Below, piece after piece: positions 33,801 to 54,575 of a stretch of 64,000 nucleotides of DNA; within the stretch, counting starts at the first letter, position 1, and each line of letters begins with the position of its first letter. The DNA comes from Klebsormidium nitens (lineage: Eukaryota; Streptophyta; Klebsormidiophyceae; Klebsormidiales; Klebsormidiaceae). Below the pieces are notes generated by a model. It was not told the origin of the DNA. It made no database searches and saw nothing but the letters and a program-made list of their open reading frames with translations. The stretch is from positions 1 through 64,000 of the forward strand of contig DF237459.1 in assembly GCA_000708835.1 (NCBI GenBank). The letters run 5' to 3'. The position numbers and the translations under genes were made by a program.

Positions 33801-36800
33801 CCGCCACGCGCGCACGGCGCGTCGCCGCTCGCGCGCACGCGCTCCCAGAGCGACAGCTCGGCGCCGTACGCGAAGAGTTCGTTGGTGCCAGAGCCGCCGC
33901 GGGTGGTGCCGCCGAAGAGGTAGAGCTTGGAACCAATCTGAGGAGGATAGCAGATGAGGAATGATATGACGTCACATTCTGCCAGCATAAAATCAATGAA
34001 TGGGAAGGCGGTATTCAGGAAGGCTCCGTGAGCGTTCAATGAGTCGACGCTTGGGCGGTGCCGCCAAAGAGACCCAGCTTGGAGCCAATCCGAGGAGGAC
34101 AGCAGATGAGGATTGGTATGACGTTAGATCAGGATTACGTCACTTTATGAGAGTGCCCTATGTTGCGGCTCTATCAACGCGTTCAATTGTTGGTGCCGGA
34201 GCCCCTGGGCGGTGCCGCCAAACAGGTACAGCTTGGTGCCGATCTGAGAAGGACAGTAGGTAGATGAGGATTGGTATGACGTTAGATTCAGGATTACGTC
34301 ACTTTTGAGAGTGCGGTGTACATGACGGCTCTATTAAAGCGTTCAATTGTTGGTGATCGAGCCGCCGCGGGTGGTGCTGCCGAAGAGATACAGCTTGGAG
34401 CCGATCTGACAGAGGAAGCAGATGACATCAAAAGCCATCTTAAATCCCTGTATAGTTGCTTCTAAGAAGGCGGGAGATGCTGATAGGAAAAATGTTGCAG
34501 TCGATATAGTCTTCGCTTCAAGAGAACGCGGTAACGTCACGGCTTCGTGTCGGTGAAGATGCTCAAGTCCCCGGGCACCACTGCGGCACATTGACTCGTG
34601 TCCGGCCCGATAAGTGGAAACTGTTTTCTATCCAGCCAACTCGCGTTTCGTTTTGTATTATCGTGAACAATCGAGTCTTGAAACAGGCCTCGAGATACGT
34701 TTCTGGCAAGCGAGTCGCACTTCCCCTGTGAAAACGAGTGTGCTCATCGGAGGAAATCCGGATCACGTAGAAGGCATGTGCATTTTTATCAAGCGATGCG
34801 GTGAACTCCCACTCCAATAAGGTGCTGCGGGGCTTCATTCCGTGGGCACTTTCGAAATGCTGTCCGTTGTATTCTGGGGGCCGCATGTGGCGTTTTGTCA
34901 TTACAATCAAGCCGTGATAAACACAAAAGAAAACGAACAGAAGGGATTGCGCTGAAGTGACTCGAAACCAACTAATTCTCACCTTGGTAAGCGTGCTCCG
35001 GTCCCGCTCCGTGGGCACGTTCACACTGCTGTCCGTCAGCTTCTGGCGGGTGTGCTGGAGCGTCCATGGCAATGCGCCGACGAAGACGGTGTGCGTGCTG
35101 CGCGCCATTGCTAACCGTAAGTCGTCCGCACTCTGCTGCGCCGTCCGAAGAGCGCCTTCCAGCCGATTGAGGTTACTCTGCAACGAAAATTCGACAGATG
35201 CGTTTACATTATAGTCGCGAAACTGATCTGTTCTAAGAGTTTCTGTTCTAAGAGTTTCTGACGTTTTTCGCCCTCTTCCGATCAACATCCGTTGCTAGGA
35301 AGCGTAGTCCTCCCACCTCTGCCGCGCTGTCCGAAGAGCGCCCTCCAGCCGATTCACATTGCTCTGCAAGAGAACGTTAGTCTCAACTCTTTCGCGGATG
35401 TTTCAAACGTCGGTGAACGCCTCCGAGCTGTTTAGTCTTCGTATTCGCATTTACTGATGGTACGTCGTCCGCACTGTGCTGCGCCGAAAGCCGAGCGGCC
35501 TCCAGCCAATCTGGACTGTTCTGCAAGAGCATGTCTACTTTTGTAAAACTCATCAGTTCTGGTTATCTTCCGATTCCACATTCGCACTTAGGAAGCGTAA
35601 GTCGTCTGCACTCCGCTGCGCCTTCTGGAGGGCGCCTTCCGCCTTCCAGATTACTCCGCTAGAAGAGTTTCAGCTCGTTTCCTTGATTATCTTTTACGAT
35701 AGGAGTGAACTCGCGAGCTCTCCGCCTTTTCCGTCTTCAAAGCTATTCGCTTATGCCTTGGAGGGTAGCATGCCGTCTGCAGTCTGCCGCGCCGTCCGAA
35801 GGGCGCTTCTAGCCGAAACGGGTCAATCTGCAAAATCCTATTCCGAAGAGCGGAGTCGTCAACTCCGAGCTCAGTTTCTGAAGTCCTACATGCTTAGTTA
35901 CTTTCGAAGATCATTTGCTTAGCCTTTCGACAAAAAACAGATGGTCCACTTAGTCTCTCTTGATCGCGTTTGCCAACTCTCCCTTTTACCCTTTCCCTAC
36001 CGTCCTTTCTGTCCTGCCGTGCTCTTTTTCTTTGCTTCCAGTCGAAAGCACACCGAAAGATAGGCGACCAACAGAAGCAAGAAAGCAGGCAAAGTGTCGC
36101 CCTCACCTCGTATATCCGAATCTTCGCCTCCCGCCCCTCTAGTTCTGCCTCTAGTTCCCTTATTCTCGCCAATGTCTTTTCCCGCTCCGCAACGACCGCC
36201 CCCGCCTGCGCCATCTGCTGCCGCGCAATCTCTCGTTCCCGCTCTAGTTCCTGGACCCGCAAGTCTCGCGCCTCTAGTTTCGCCGTGAGGTCGTCGACGG
36301 TCTTTTGGAGGTCGCTCGCGATGGCCGAGCGCGCGGCGAGCTCGCGCTCCATGTCGGCTAGGACGTCGTCGCAGTCCTGGGGGCAGAGCGGAAGCTTAGC
36401 GAGAAATCCGGAGCGGAACTTATCAATATCAAGAGAATCGAGGAGGGACGAAGTCAGGATAGATACAGAGCGCGAAAGTGCCGCATCAAGCGCGAGATGC
36501 CGCACGTGACAATTTGGCTAAGATGTCGTCGCAGCCCTCGAGGCAGAGAGGAAGCTTAGCGAGAATTCCGGCGCTTCAGAAGATTTCTAAAGAACATCAA
36601 AAAGGAAGAAATAACAGGAAGATAGATGAAAAGCGCGAGAGTGCCGCACGTTACATGTCGGCTAGGACGTCGTTGCAGTCCTGGGGGCAGAGCGGAAGCT
36701 TAGCGAACATTTCGGAGCGGAGTCTCGAAGATTCTGACAGACTCGAAAAGTAGGGCCGAAATGAGGATAGATACGAAGCGCGAGAGTGCCGCATCAAACC

Positions 36801-38713
36801 ACACGTAACAATTGGGCTAAGATGTCGTCGCAGTCCTCGGGGCAGAGAGGAAGGTTAGCGAGAAACACGGAAGTGCAGCTTCAGAGACTTTCAAGAGGAC
36901 AACAAGAAGGAAGAACGACAGCAAGATAGATAACAAGCGCGAGAATGCCGACAGTACATGTCGGCTGGGAAGCGTAGTGGTCTTGGGGGCAGAGGGGAAG
37001 CGTAGCGCCACATTCAAGATGCAGGCTTGCTTGGGGTTGACGTAAGGCTATCCTATCTAAAGAACTATGCGTTTCTGCTTGATTGTAGCCTTGACTCCAG
37101 GGCCCGCCAGCGCGGCGCCTGCTAGCGGAAGAGTTGCATTCCCTCGAACCACGAATCAGCCACTTTCGAAACTGACAGGAAGAATGACGATCGGCTCTTC
37201 GCAAGAAAAGCAGCAACGTTCACGTGAATGTAGACAGAAAAGCCGTGCTGTATGCCAGCTGTGTAAAACGTCCCACCAAAATTACAAGGTTCAAAATTCT
37301 AAACAGCCCAATCCATGGCCAGAAAAACAATCTACCCACCTGTTTGACCGTGATGATCTCTCTCCGAAGGTCGTCCCGTGCCCGCATGAGCTCCTCCGCT
37401 CTCTTGTCCGCAAAGGCGGTTCCTAATTTGGCCTGCAGAACGAATCCAAGCGCTAATTGTCAGCCATTTTCGATAACACGAAACCTAGTTTCCAGAGGGA
37501 AAGTGAAAGCCCCCAACGTAAGGGGACGGGTAGGATCTTTATCATGGGAATCGACACTAGGTAGGCCTTAGTCTAGGATCTGACATGCCTCTTAGATGCA
37601 TTTCTCCTGTAAGTAAAAGGACCACTTTCCTCAACATTATTTGAAAGCAGACCGGAAGCGGTGCAATGCATCTGATTCGATTGCCCGTCCAAAACTCTCC
37701 CTCATTGGGGCAGCACGGCTACAGTGAAAGCTCCTGAGCAACGAGAAGGGGTTTAGACTGAGAACACAGATTGAAGAGGGACTCAGACGTGCCGTGCCAG
37801 ACTCTCATTTGTATGTGCTACCATGTCCTAACTGCGGCGTTGGGGTGGTGTGAAAGGTTGCCAGACTAAATAGAAATCTAAGTCTCGAATGGCCCAAGAC
37901 AAAATAAATTTACTTGGATGCTTTCTGGATGATTATGCTGGTGTCTGGTTCTATATCGCATGTGAACTCCTGCAGCTCTATCAGTGTCATCAACCATGCC
38001 AAAACAATCTCCTCAATGATTTTACTTGACATGGAATTCGACAGACACTGGGGGGCAGGACGAGGGCTATATCACAACAGGCATGGTTACCAGGTACGTG
38101 AGAAGAGACCAGCAGGGATCAGCAAGGTCAGCTTACGTAACGGCGAATTGGAGATTGACGGTGCATCTCCAGAACGTCAGATTTCGACTTGACAAGAATT
38201 CATGGCGGAACAGTGCGGTAAAGTGGTTGCATGATTCGCAGATGTCGTCCTCTTTGTGGAAAGAAAGTCAAACAAGCGGGAGCTTTCTTAACATCCAGCA
38301 AACGTAAGCATGATACGGAGGGTAGAATTTATCTTCTTGAGTACGGCATAAATGGGAATCAAGCTCTCTACAAAAGCACAAAGGAAATGCAACAGACAAT
38401 CGGATTCGCAGGGAATGATTTCGAGGGCAGTTTTTAAACAAGTTAATAAATTCAAGTCCGATACGTATTGGCTTCACAGCATTGCAATACTTTTTATGTA
38501 GCCAAAGAACGTATTACTCATCTCAACCCCAAAACAAGGATACATCACAAATTCCATGTCCCTTCCAAGGAAATAGCGGCTCCTTCTTACCTCCTCTAGT
38601 TCCAGCATCAACTGAGCAATCCGCTCATCCTTCTTCAGTGCATCTCTGTCTGCATCGCTGACCCCGTCCGCGGCCTTGTCTGCCTTTGCGCTGCCCTTCC
38701 CTTTCTTCGCCAT
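27812..38713 (-). CDS. coiled-coil, kelch propeller, fibronectin III protein
   Basis: Exons on minus: 38591-38713, 37340-37432, 36107-36376, 34983-35177, 33698-33937, 33116-33280, 32419-32553, 32058-32157, 31678-31749, 29916-30002, 29417-29508, 28567-28680, 27812-27955. Every phase agrees, giving 609 residues. It starts MAKKGKGSAKADK. Residues ~15-230 are charged coiled coil (RELEAELEGREAKIR). The kelch part follows: SKLYLFGGTTRGG, RLLVFGG, RVLLLGGDCGD, SVFAFGGYGEDG and GGRYLLISGGHDRG mark about five blades with Gly-Gly pairs and Trp a few residues later. The C-terminus is one fibronectin III domain (VDVTWRVPP, LRSGADYYFRVKG). Kelch plus Fn3 recalls host cell factor, but the N-terminal coiled coil and single Fn3 differ. 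It is probably a scaffold protein; partner unknown. Confidence 0.87.
28005..28270 (-). repeat. copies of the kelch-Fn3 last-exon start
   Basis: Upstream (minus) of the last exon are two copies of its acceptor and first ~80 bases: about 28010-28110 (close match around GGCGGCCAAGTTGCTCC on plus) and about 28190-28270 (decayed). Confidence 0.8.
29650..29720 (-). repeat. copy of the start of the Fn3 first exon (29417-29508)
   Basis: GGATCCGCGTGCCCTTTTCTGTGAGCGG on plus at about 29675-29702 matches GGATCCGCGTGCGCCTCCGCTGTAAGCG at the exon acceptor. It lies upstream of the exon on minus. Confidence 0.7.
30689..30748. repeat. GC-rich inverted repeat in an intron
   Basis: GGGGGATCCCTC at 30690-30701 pairs with GAGGGATCCCCC at 30736-30747 around a 34-base loop. 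It is the left end of an exceptionally GC-rich patch (about 30675-30840) in an otherwise mixed intron of the kelch-Fn3 gene. Confidence 0.6.
31490..31625 (-). repeat. copies of the end of kelch exon 31678-31749
   Basis: CACGCACCTGTGTCGAACATGAA followed by TGTGTCGAAGTAATGG (plus) is the reverse complement of the exon end and donor. Versions lie at about 31583-31615 and 31502-31545, downstream of the exon on minus. Confidence 0.85.
33445..33495 (-). repeat. copy of the start of kelch exon 33116-33280
   Basis: AACGCCACTCGTGTTTAGGGG then CCTACTGAG (plus) resembles AACGCCACTGGTTTTCAGGGG with TCCACTGCAG at the real acceptor, about 200 bases away on the upstream side. Confidence 0.6.
34035..34420 (-). 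repeat. three copies of the start of kelch exon 33698-33937
   Basis: The block encoding IGSKLYLFGGTTRGGS (acceptor CCTCCTCAG) recurs upstream at about 34045-34100, 34190-34250 and 34350-34415. The third still spells a near-intact stretch with GSTT for GGTT. Spacing is about 150 bases. Confidence 0.88.
35300..35840 (-). repeat. four copies of the start of coiled-coil exon 34983-35177
   Basis: Copies of the acceptor and first ~50 bases (SNLNRLEGALRTAQQS) lie at about 35320-35370, 35470-35530, 35600-35660 and 35765-35835. The nearest is nearly perfect and the farthest is reduced. Confidence 0.88.
36505..37020 (-). repeat. four copies of the start of coiled-coil exon 36107-36376
   Basis: Blocks like GTCGTCGCAGTCCTGGGGGC followed by AGAGCGGAAGCTTAGCGA (plus; real acceptor at 36377) recur at about 36523-36570, 36660-36715, 36820-36870 and 36955-37010. 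Period is about 145 bases. Confidence 0.9.
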
Positions 38714-40702
38714 TTTGGCAGTGGTCAAGCGCAACTCAGAATGTTAACATCAGGACGTGCCAGCTAGCTAATTCATACGCAGATTCATCCTGTATGTATC
38801 GTTTACCTTCAAAATTCAGTCTCTAGGATAGAATATTGTCCCTAGTCCCGCGATTGTTGTGACACCAACCTAGCAGCTGCAGCAGATTCGTTGATGGGAA
38901 CAGTCTAAGGTTGTTCTGCCCAAAAGCATGTTACCGTCACAGTTCAGTCAATGAGTCCAGTGCGGGCCTGGCAAATGAGAAAGCAAGGCTGCTCAGCTGG
39001 GAATGTCTATCGCTGGAGAGTCTGCACACTTTCAGGGAAATGGGCCACATGTAGATTCCTCGCAGAAAATATCTTGAGCATCGCACAATCTGCTCAACTC
39101 GCAACTTGTGCATATCAAGCAGGGCAACTCGAACCTAGTGATGGTCAGGGCTGTCAGAACGCCGGTGAATTCAACTTGCTGCTCTTCAATCAAAGTTTGG
39201 AAGATTCCAAAAGCAAAGTGCGTGTCAGAAAAAGAGCAGCTTGTCAGAAATAGAGCTTGCCATGAGGTTGCCATGGAGCAGCTCAGTGTTTCTGGCTACG
39301 CCATCCATGCTCTAGGACTACGCATCATGCAAAGAACTGGGTCGATGACTGATTGCGTTTGTAGCATGCAGCTTGTCAAAGTCAAAGAGCCGCAAAGCTA
39401 GCCTGCCTAAAAGAACTCGGACTAATTTAGGTATAATAAGCGGCAGGTATAATATTAAGCTCCACAGGCTGGGACGGGTGGGGTTAGTTTGGGGGTTAGG
39501 GTGGGTACGGGTGTGGAGCAGGTAGATGGCTGGGTTAGGGTTTTAGTGTTAGTTGGAGCTTATTATACCTAGCTCTTATTATACCTAAATTAGTCCGTCA
39601 ATGGCCTAAAAGTGCGCGGGGGAAGCGCGCTGCGCCTGGTGAGCTACCGGTACCTTTCAGCTACCTATTCTCGCGAGTCCGCAATGACAGATTCTACCGA
39701 CAGATGACTCGTCAATCCAGTACATGACATAGTAGTACCTGAGCAGTAGCGTAGTGTGGCCTGCAAGTGATCCTTGGCGCCCAATCGCCCAACCCAATCC
39801 TGATCAACAGTCCGATCAACACCAGTACACCAGTAAGATGCTCGCGCGCACATCATCGATTACTAATCGGACGGTTATCAAAAACGATGAGCTGATCGCA
39901 CGGCCATGCTGGGTTCCAAGCAAATTGGACTTACATAGTGACTGCATGGGGCGCAAACCTAAGGCTGTAGCTAGAGCCCAGCTTTGCAGTTTGAGCAGAC
40001 GGGGAGCAGACTCACCATGCAACGGGTCTTTCCACACCCCTTCCACACAGATCGAGCGGGTGTTCCAAGTTGTTTTGGGCATTCGCTGAGCACTCAAGGT
40101 GTTGCGCGCAAAGTGGTCCGGGTGGCCTCGTGCGACGGTCGACTTGATCATTTAATGCAGAGGTTCATTTCAGCCCCATCACGTTCTGGAGCACGGTGGT
40201 AGTGGCGATTTGATTCAACTGAACACTGACGTACCGCGGTGTTTTTGCGATGAAGTATGACACGACTAGCTGTAAGAGTCGGCGGATGGGACGCGGTAAA
40301 TTAAATACTCGTGCAATGTTTTCTTGGCAACGGCGTTGAACGTTGCGACCCCGCCGCTGTACAGTCGCTCGCCAAACCTGGCAACAACACCCGCTCTGTG
40401 TATAAAGTCGGACACTTGCCAAAAGACAGTGATCAACTTGAAATTGACATGGCGCGCTAGTTAGTGTGCTGTATGTTGGTCGTGTTTGAGGCCCCGTTGC
40501 TCGTGAATAGAGAGAATGTAGATGGTGTTGTACTTTTGTTGGCAGCCTCTCAGCTAGGTGGGCCCGAGAACAAAGACCTAGACTCAGTGCAGATCGTTTA
40601 CCATACACATAAATGACAAGAAGCGTTTCGATCAGGACAACGTAGACAAGCGGGATAAACTGCGCCGATTGCGACCAACATAACCAATTTTTTTCTGTTA
40701 TT
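38714..40702. other. intergenic, upstream of kelch-Fn3 gene
   Basis: Two kilobases between the kelch-Fn3 start and the GlcNAc-kinase stop. It holds a MITE-like element (39418-39597). No other exon was recognised. Confidence 0.5.
39418..39597. mobile_element. MITE-like element 1 (180 bp)
   Basis: Terminal inverted repeats of about 45 bp start CGGACTAATTTAGGTATAAT and end with the complement. Each terminus contains the motif TAGGTATAATAAG twice in tandem. The core is G-rich and includes a canonical four-run G-quadruplex motif at 39491-39511 (GGGGG TTA GGG T GGG TAC GGG). There is no coding capacity. The words GCCTAAAAG flank it at 39405-39413 and 39604-39612, possibly a target duplication with extra bases. 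Element 2 has a related core and termini. Confidence 0.85.
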
Positions 40703-43700
40703 CTACTTGTTTGACGACATGCGTTTCGTGTGGTCTTGCCATGCAAGCATTGCAGCCCCAACAGCCGGGTCCTGCTTTGATATGACTGCTTTCGCATGGG
40801 GGTATTTTTCTGTAAGCTTCCTGGTCACTTTCTCGGCCACGAAACTGCCGTCCGACAACACGCCTCCTACCAGAACCAAGGGAAATGACGCGGTACCATC
40901 TGCAGAAGGGATCGGAAGTCATATCAATAAAGCGCAAAAAAAGGTTGACGAAAGCGCGAGCTCAAAAGAGGAGGTGGCCTTGTGTCATAGTTCTTTGAAA
41001 GTAGCTTTAGAGGACAAAAAGGTAACAAAGGATGATAAGAAGTGGCTGTATACAGCACGAGGAAAAATTGGACCGCCGGAATCGGGATCCAGTTAAACCG
41101 GTTGCTATGCGGCTGTGATCTACGAACTGATACTTAAAGCCACACCCATCCACGTGCAACATCACGATGGAGTTTTCAACGGCAAGAATGAACAAGAATA
41201 GACTCTTTTCGCAAAAGAGAGAGACAGAGTATAGCCCAAACTTCTGTACCTTCGCCTCCTAGCTTTGGCCGCCACACAACCGCCTCGACGGGGCAATGAT
41301 TGGAAGAGAACGATTGTTGTCGCAAAAAACTGGGGGAGAGAACATGGCTGAATTTTGTACCTTCGCCTCCTAGTTTCAGCCGCCTCACAACCGCCTCGAC
41401 GGTGCTCGCCAGCTCTTCCACAGCCTCTTCTAAGATCCGCAGTGCGACCGCGTCTCCCGCTGCGGCCGTGTCTTTCACGACGGGAACCAAAGCGGCGACG
41501 CGAGCCCACGAGTGGTCCTTATAGGCCCAACTGCGGAGAAGAAACCGAGAGTTTCCGCATCTGCTTCCGAAGGGGATATGACAGTTTTTGCGGCTTTCAG
41601 GGACTGCGACAGAGCCGGCAGATACTTTCTCTACGGCGGCCAACAACGAAGATTATAGAAGCACTCAAGAGGAAAACCAAAGGGCTAAGAGTGAAGACGT
41701 CTCCGGCAACTGATGTGAGTCTCACGCCCCGAACGAACAAGGTTGGTTTGAATCCACCACAGGAGCCGACGGTCACATGAAGGGCAATGGCTGACTAGAT
41801 CAGCGGCGGAACGCGGCCTGCCAGCCCCTGGGAATGAATTCTGCGTGATTGCAAACGAGTTCGCCGTCCTTTGCGGAAACGAGAACGAGAATTGGATGGA
41901 AATCGCATGACCTTGGAGTAAGACACAAGTACGGAAACTCGAAAATCCTCTTTTTCAGAGAAGATGATTAAAGCAGCATGCCAACGTATCTGAGCACCGC
42001 AACAAATCTCGGGATAAACCATCGGACTCGTCTGTGAGTGTTTCCAACTCTCCAAGCAGGAGTATGAGAGACAGAAGAGCAAAGTTTCGTCATCAGCCTT
42101 ATCGAGCAACTCAAGAATTGCTCGAGCGCAGCCCAACCAAACGAAAGCCCATGTGCTCCAGAAAGCAAGGAGACTCGTCTGAAACTGACAGTCGTAAGGG
42201 GGATAGTCACATAAGTACCTGAAAAACCACGACACGTTAGTTAATCAACGGCCTTCGCAGGCTCGCCTGAGCATACCTCTGAGACCGCTTCACCACAATT
42301 GTAAACCCCATGTTGCAAAATGTCAAAAGCTCACCCTATAAGATCCTCTGGTTTCGAAAGCCCCAGCTTCGCGAGGATTGCGCCCGTCAACTTCGTCTCG
42401 GGGCCCCGTCCGTCGTCCGCCCGCATCACTGCGGACAGTGCTTCGGACGCAATAGCGTGGCCGCTGCAGCAATAGGAGTGAGGTGGAGCGGCTCAAAAGT
42501 CTTTTCCAGGGGCAACAGAGCAGCGCCGCTTGAAGGGCAGAACCTGACGCAAGCCTTATTCTATTAGCTCAGGTTTCTGAAGGCATTAGAGCTCAGGTTT
42601 CTGAAGGCATTAGAGCGACTTTCAGTCAAAGTACCTTCGTGAAGCGATTGCAACGGCCGCAGGACATCTGCTGCCCTCGAGCACCTAGCATGATCATGAC
42701 AAGCTCGATTTGTAAAGATATGAGGCTAACACCAGACCCAAAGACGTCCCCGCACCCTCGCCCTCCCTTTATCCCTGCCTGAACCCACCCATCCGGGAAG
42801 GTCGTGTGATCATGAAATGCGCTCATCCTAACGAAGTCAGAAACGACTCTCACCTCCCCCGGTCCCCCAGAGCTGGCCCCGCCCCCGCAGCACGACACGT
42901 TCTCCCATCTTCCGCAACACCATAGGCTATCGTCCCCGTCCCCGCTATAAGCACGCAGCCGTGAAGCTTCCCGCCAGTCCCCGTGGCCAGAGCGGCTATG
43001 GCATCGTTATGGACTGACACGTCAACAGTAGGGTCCGGAAAAATCGACCTGTAGAAACGCGTTGGAAATAGATTGTAAGTCTCTGAAGCGGGTTTGCTGG
43101 TGTTCGAAGAGAGTAAAGACTGAAAGCCCTGCAATCGACGGCAACTGTGTTTGGAGGGCTGCCGTAAGCAAGTAACCGCTAGTTACAGCCAGATGAGACA
43201 CCCCAACTCTAGCCTGACATAGCTTGTTGTTGGCTGGTGAGTTCACTCCTCAAGACGACTTGGCACAAGACCTAAGACGCTGAATAAAGTAGCACATGCT
43301 TTGAACACCACAAGGACTTGCTTCATGGACCAACAGGATCGAGTTTGGCCCATCGCGACACACCTTATTCACCTTTGTACAAAACTTGTGAAAGACTCCA
43401 GATGCTGTTCCAACAAGCGCCACTACAAACAACACGAACTTTTGCAACCATGACGTAAGAGGATAAGTTCAGCTGATCAGGACACACCTTATCCATCCTA
43501 AGACGAGCTCGATGTCAGATGGCCTGTCCACTCCTGACATCCCCATGCAGACTCGTTGCACGGCTGCCCTTGGGACTCGAGCTGCGGAGAGCGCCTTTGC
43601 AATTGCCGCCTCGATTGCCCTGTGAGCCGTCTCCTCTGCAAACCAATGTGGCGACCTTCCGTGAACAACTTCGGTTGTTGCACCATCTGGTTTTTAAATA

Positions 43701-44509
43701 TGGACATGTCGCTCTATTAGTGTTCCACCAGAATGCTCCTTGAAAGGGACTGCACGTATGCTTTTTCATATTGAGGATACATTGTCTCATCCTTTCAATG
43801 TCCTGGTAAGATGGCCAAAAAGCTGTCATTTCAAGAAATAGGCGACCACTCTCAGCAATCCGTTCAGATTCTATCCTGCCAGCTTTGGTTTACCTTTTCA
43901 AAACAGAGTTATGTACGCTGTTTGAGCCTGCAGACGGTCAGAATAACGATTTGTATAGTTCCTCCTAATTGCTGACGATGTTTTAGTGCACCATCTTTAA
44001 AGGACAAGTCTCTGTCCAACAGAGTTAGGCAAACCGTCAATTCCCCAGGGCCCCCCATGCTTGTGTTTAAGAGAGCGCCTGGGAGTCACCTCCCAAGCAG
44101 GCATGCCAGCTTCTTCAATTGAACACCAGATCTTCCTCAATGTGCCCTGCAAACATGCTTGATTGCCGGGGAAAAAAACCCAATCTATAACGACCTCCAG
44201 CTGGTAAAACACCGTTCTGCAGGGCTCTTTCAGCTCCCTCCAGCTCATCAATTTCTGCTCAAACCCTGACACCGAGGTCAATGACGACTCACCCCCAACG
44301 CTGTGGTAATTTGAGCTCCCAGCTGATCCCCCTCCCAGCACATTCCCACAAGCGACAGAATCTGACCCGCTTTTTGGCTCTGCACATTCCATCACGACAC
44401 ACGAAGTATTGGTGCCTCCGCCGTCAACCCCAAGTACGACCTGCGCCCCGCCTCTGTCAATCCACTCCCTCGCAGAGATCTCGTTGGACCAGGGGGCAGG
44501 ATCGGCCAT
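40703..44509 (-). CDS. NAGK: N-acetylglucosamine kinase (BadF/ROK-like ATPase)
   Basis: Phosphorylates GlcNAc to GlcNAc-6-phosphate in amino-sugar salvage; cytosolic. Exons on minus: 44293-44509, 43488-43635, 42854-43048, 42335-42463, 41361-41530, 40703-40899. Phases 1,2,2,2,1 match, giving 351 residues, the usual length (human enzyme 344). The start is MADPAPWSNE at ATG 44509. Family motifs are phosphate-1 VLGVDGGGTNTSCVV, CMGMSGVDRP, phosphate-2 IAGTGTIAYG, GPALGDRGSG, DDGRGP, and C-terminal VLVGGVLSDG with PAVGAAMLA. All key Gly and Asp residues are present, so it looks functional. Some bacterial relatives use glucosamine, so sugar specificity is inferred. Introns carry short donor-side copies at about 43360 and 41270. 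Confidence 0.93.
41240..41302 (-). repeat. copy of the end of GlcNAc-kinase exon 5
   Basis: CTGTACCTTCGCCTCCTAGCTT then GCCGCC.CACAACCGCCTCGACGG (plus) copies the end and donor of exon 41361-41530 and lies downstream of it on minus, about 110 bases away. Confidence 0.85.
43345..43385 (-). repeat. short copy of the GlcNAc-kinase exon 2 donor
   Basis: GCGACACACCTTATTCACC (plus) resembles GGACACACCTTATCCATCC at the exon 2 donor (43488) and lies downstream on minus. It is short, so less certain. Confidence 0.45.
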
Positions 44510-45518
44510 GCTACCTGCTCACAAAAGCGACGCTTGCCAACTCTACTTCAGTCTTTACCTAAGTTCACCTTCAACTCTGCTCAGAGTCAGACTGCCTGGC
44601 AACTATATGGCGTTAGTTAACCTGATCTGGTTATGACGAAAACCGAAGGTTAAAAACCTCTGGCGTCAACATCTATGTATTCACGTGAAGGAGAAAGCGG
44701 CATCCCTGTCAACGATCCACGCCTATATAAGAGGGCACGTCTTAATTCATGACTTCACGTACTTTGACACCATCACCCGTGCACGGGTTTAACCAGATTT
44801 GCTTCCCCAGAGGCAATATTCAGGCTTGCTGGGTTTTGCTCGCGCGGTTCGCGGCCGGCACGTTGCAGCCGCGGCCGCGGGCGCTTGTGCTGAGCGCCAC
44901 CGTCCGGCCCCGGACGGTTCAACTTGAACGTCTGAGGTCTCCCGGCAGTCCGGTCATCAGTGCATCTCAATGCATGCATATATGGAGGTCGCAGCGCTGC
45001 CAGGCACCGCAATGAGGCCCGCTCGTCCGGTCCCGGGCCACCTTTCGAATGATGTGCAATTTACCATCGGTAAATTGTGCAAAGCACTTACATATGCGCC
45101 GTGCACCGATCATTTCACACATGTGCGGCGTTCAAATCTACTTAATGCATGATTGATGCCCATATGGCTGAATGGGTTCGAGCCCTGGCCCTTGCTAGCC
45201 GGATCTACAAACGTGGAAAAAGCTTCAGTTGAGATACACGGCCTCAAGAGACTCGTGCCGGACGTGAGCTTTGAAAGTGTGTTGCGGTGTTTGTGACTCA
45301 TATCTTGGACGGGGCCCCGATTGGTACATAAGCGTGACTGCAAAACCTTCTCAAATTGCGCAGCCATTGCACATGACCTGGCCGCTTGGTAGATTGGCTT
45401 GAACGTCCCGGATCATTGGCTTTAAGTGCACAAATCCACCCTATGTGACATCAAACCGAAGACACCAGGGAAACGACTGAGGAAAAGCTTAGGAACATAG
45501 CCTCTCTCCTGACTTCTG
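44510..45518. promoter_or_regulatory. intergenic with GlcNAc-kinase promoter
   Basis: One kilobase between the kinase start and the NSUN5 stop, both minus. A TATATAA at 44724-44730 (plus orientation, largely self-complementary) lies about 215 bases upstream of the kinase ATG. No exon was recognised. Confidence 0.35.
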
Positions 45519-54241
<8,723 letters not shown>

Positions 54242-54313
54242 GTTTGAAGCTCCGCCTGGGAACAATCCTGTCAGATGCGCGGCCCAGTTCGAACTTTGAT
54301 GAAGAGAGACCAT

Positions 54314-54575
54314 GGAACTGCCTGTGGAAGGAGGGATGTGAGAAGAGTGCTCGCATGCTTCACGGTGTTACCACAGAAAAGCAGAATGCTTTAGAACGTC
54401 AGCGGTAACGACTCCCGTCCCGTTTCGCAAACAGGTTGAGAGGGGGTGTTACCGCTGAAGTGGCAAAAAACCGCCAATTCCCCGGCGCCATGGTGATCCC
54501 TTCCTTCTGAAGCCTGAGCAAACTTCACTTCCCAGAGCAGAGTACCTACTAAACTGAGAGTACCTACTAAACCTC
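54314..54575. promoter_or_regulatory. divergent promoter region NSUN5 / MYND gene
   Basis: About 260-330 bases separate the NSUN5 start (minus) from the MYND ATG (plus). A perfect 14-base direct repeat, AGTACCTACTAAAC, occurs at 54541-54554 and 54559-54572, directly before ATG 54576. The short spacing suggests a shared bidirectional promoter. Confidence 0.5.

Noticed and set aside
35970-36509. Plus-strand 179-residue Ser/Arg-rich frame
   Set aside because: Antisense shadow of the coiled-coil exon 36107-36376 of the kelch-Fn3 gene.
39480-39545. TTAGGG-like tract as an internal telomere
   Set aside because: Only one or two units, inside a bounded inverted-repeat element that has a second copy elsewhere.
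45150-45195. B-box-like GGGTTCGAGCCC suggesting a tRNA
   Set aside because: No acceptor, D or anticodon stem can be formed around it.
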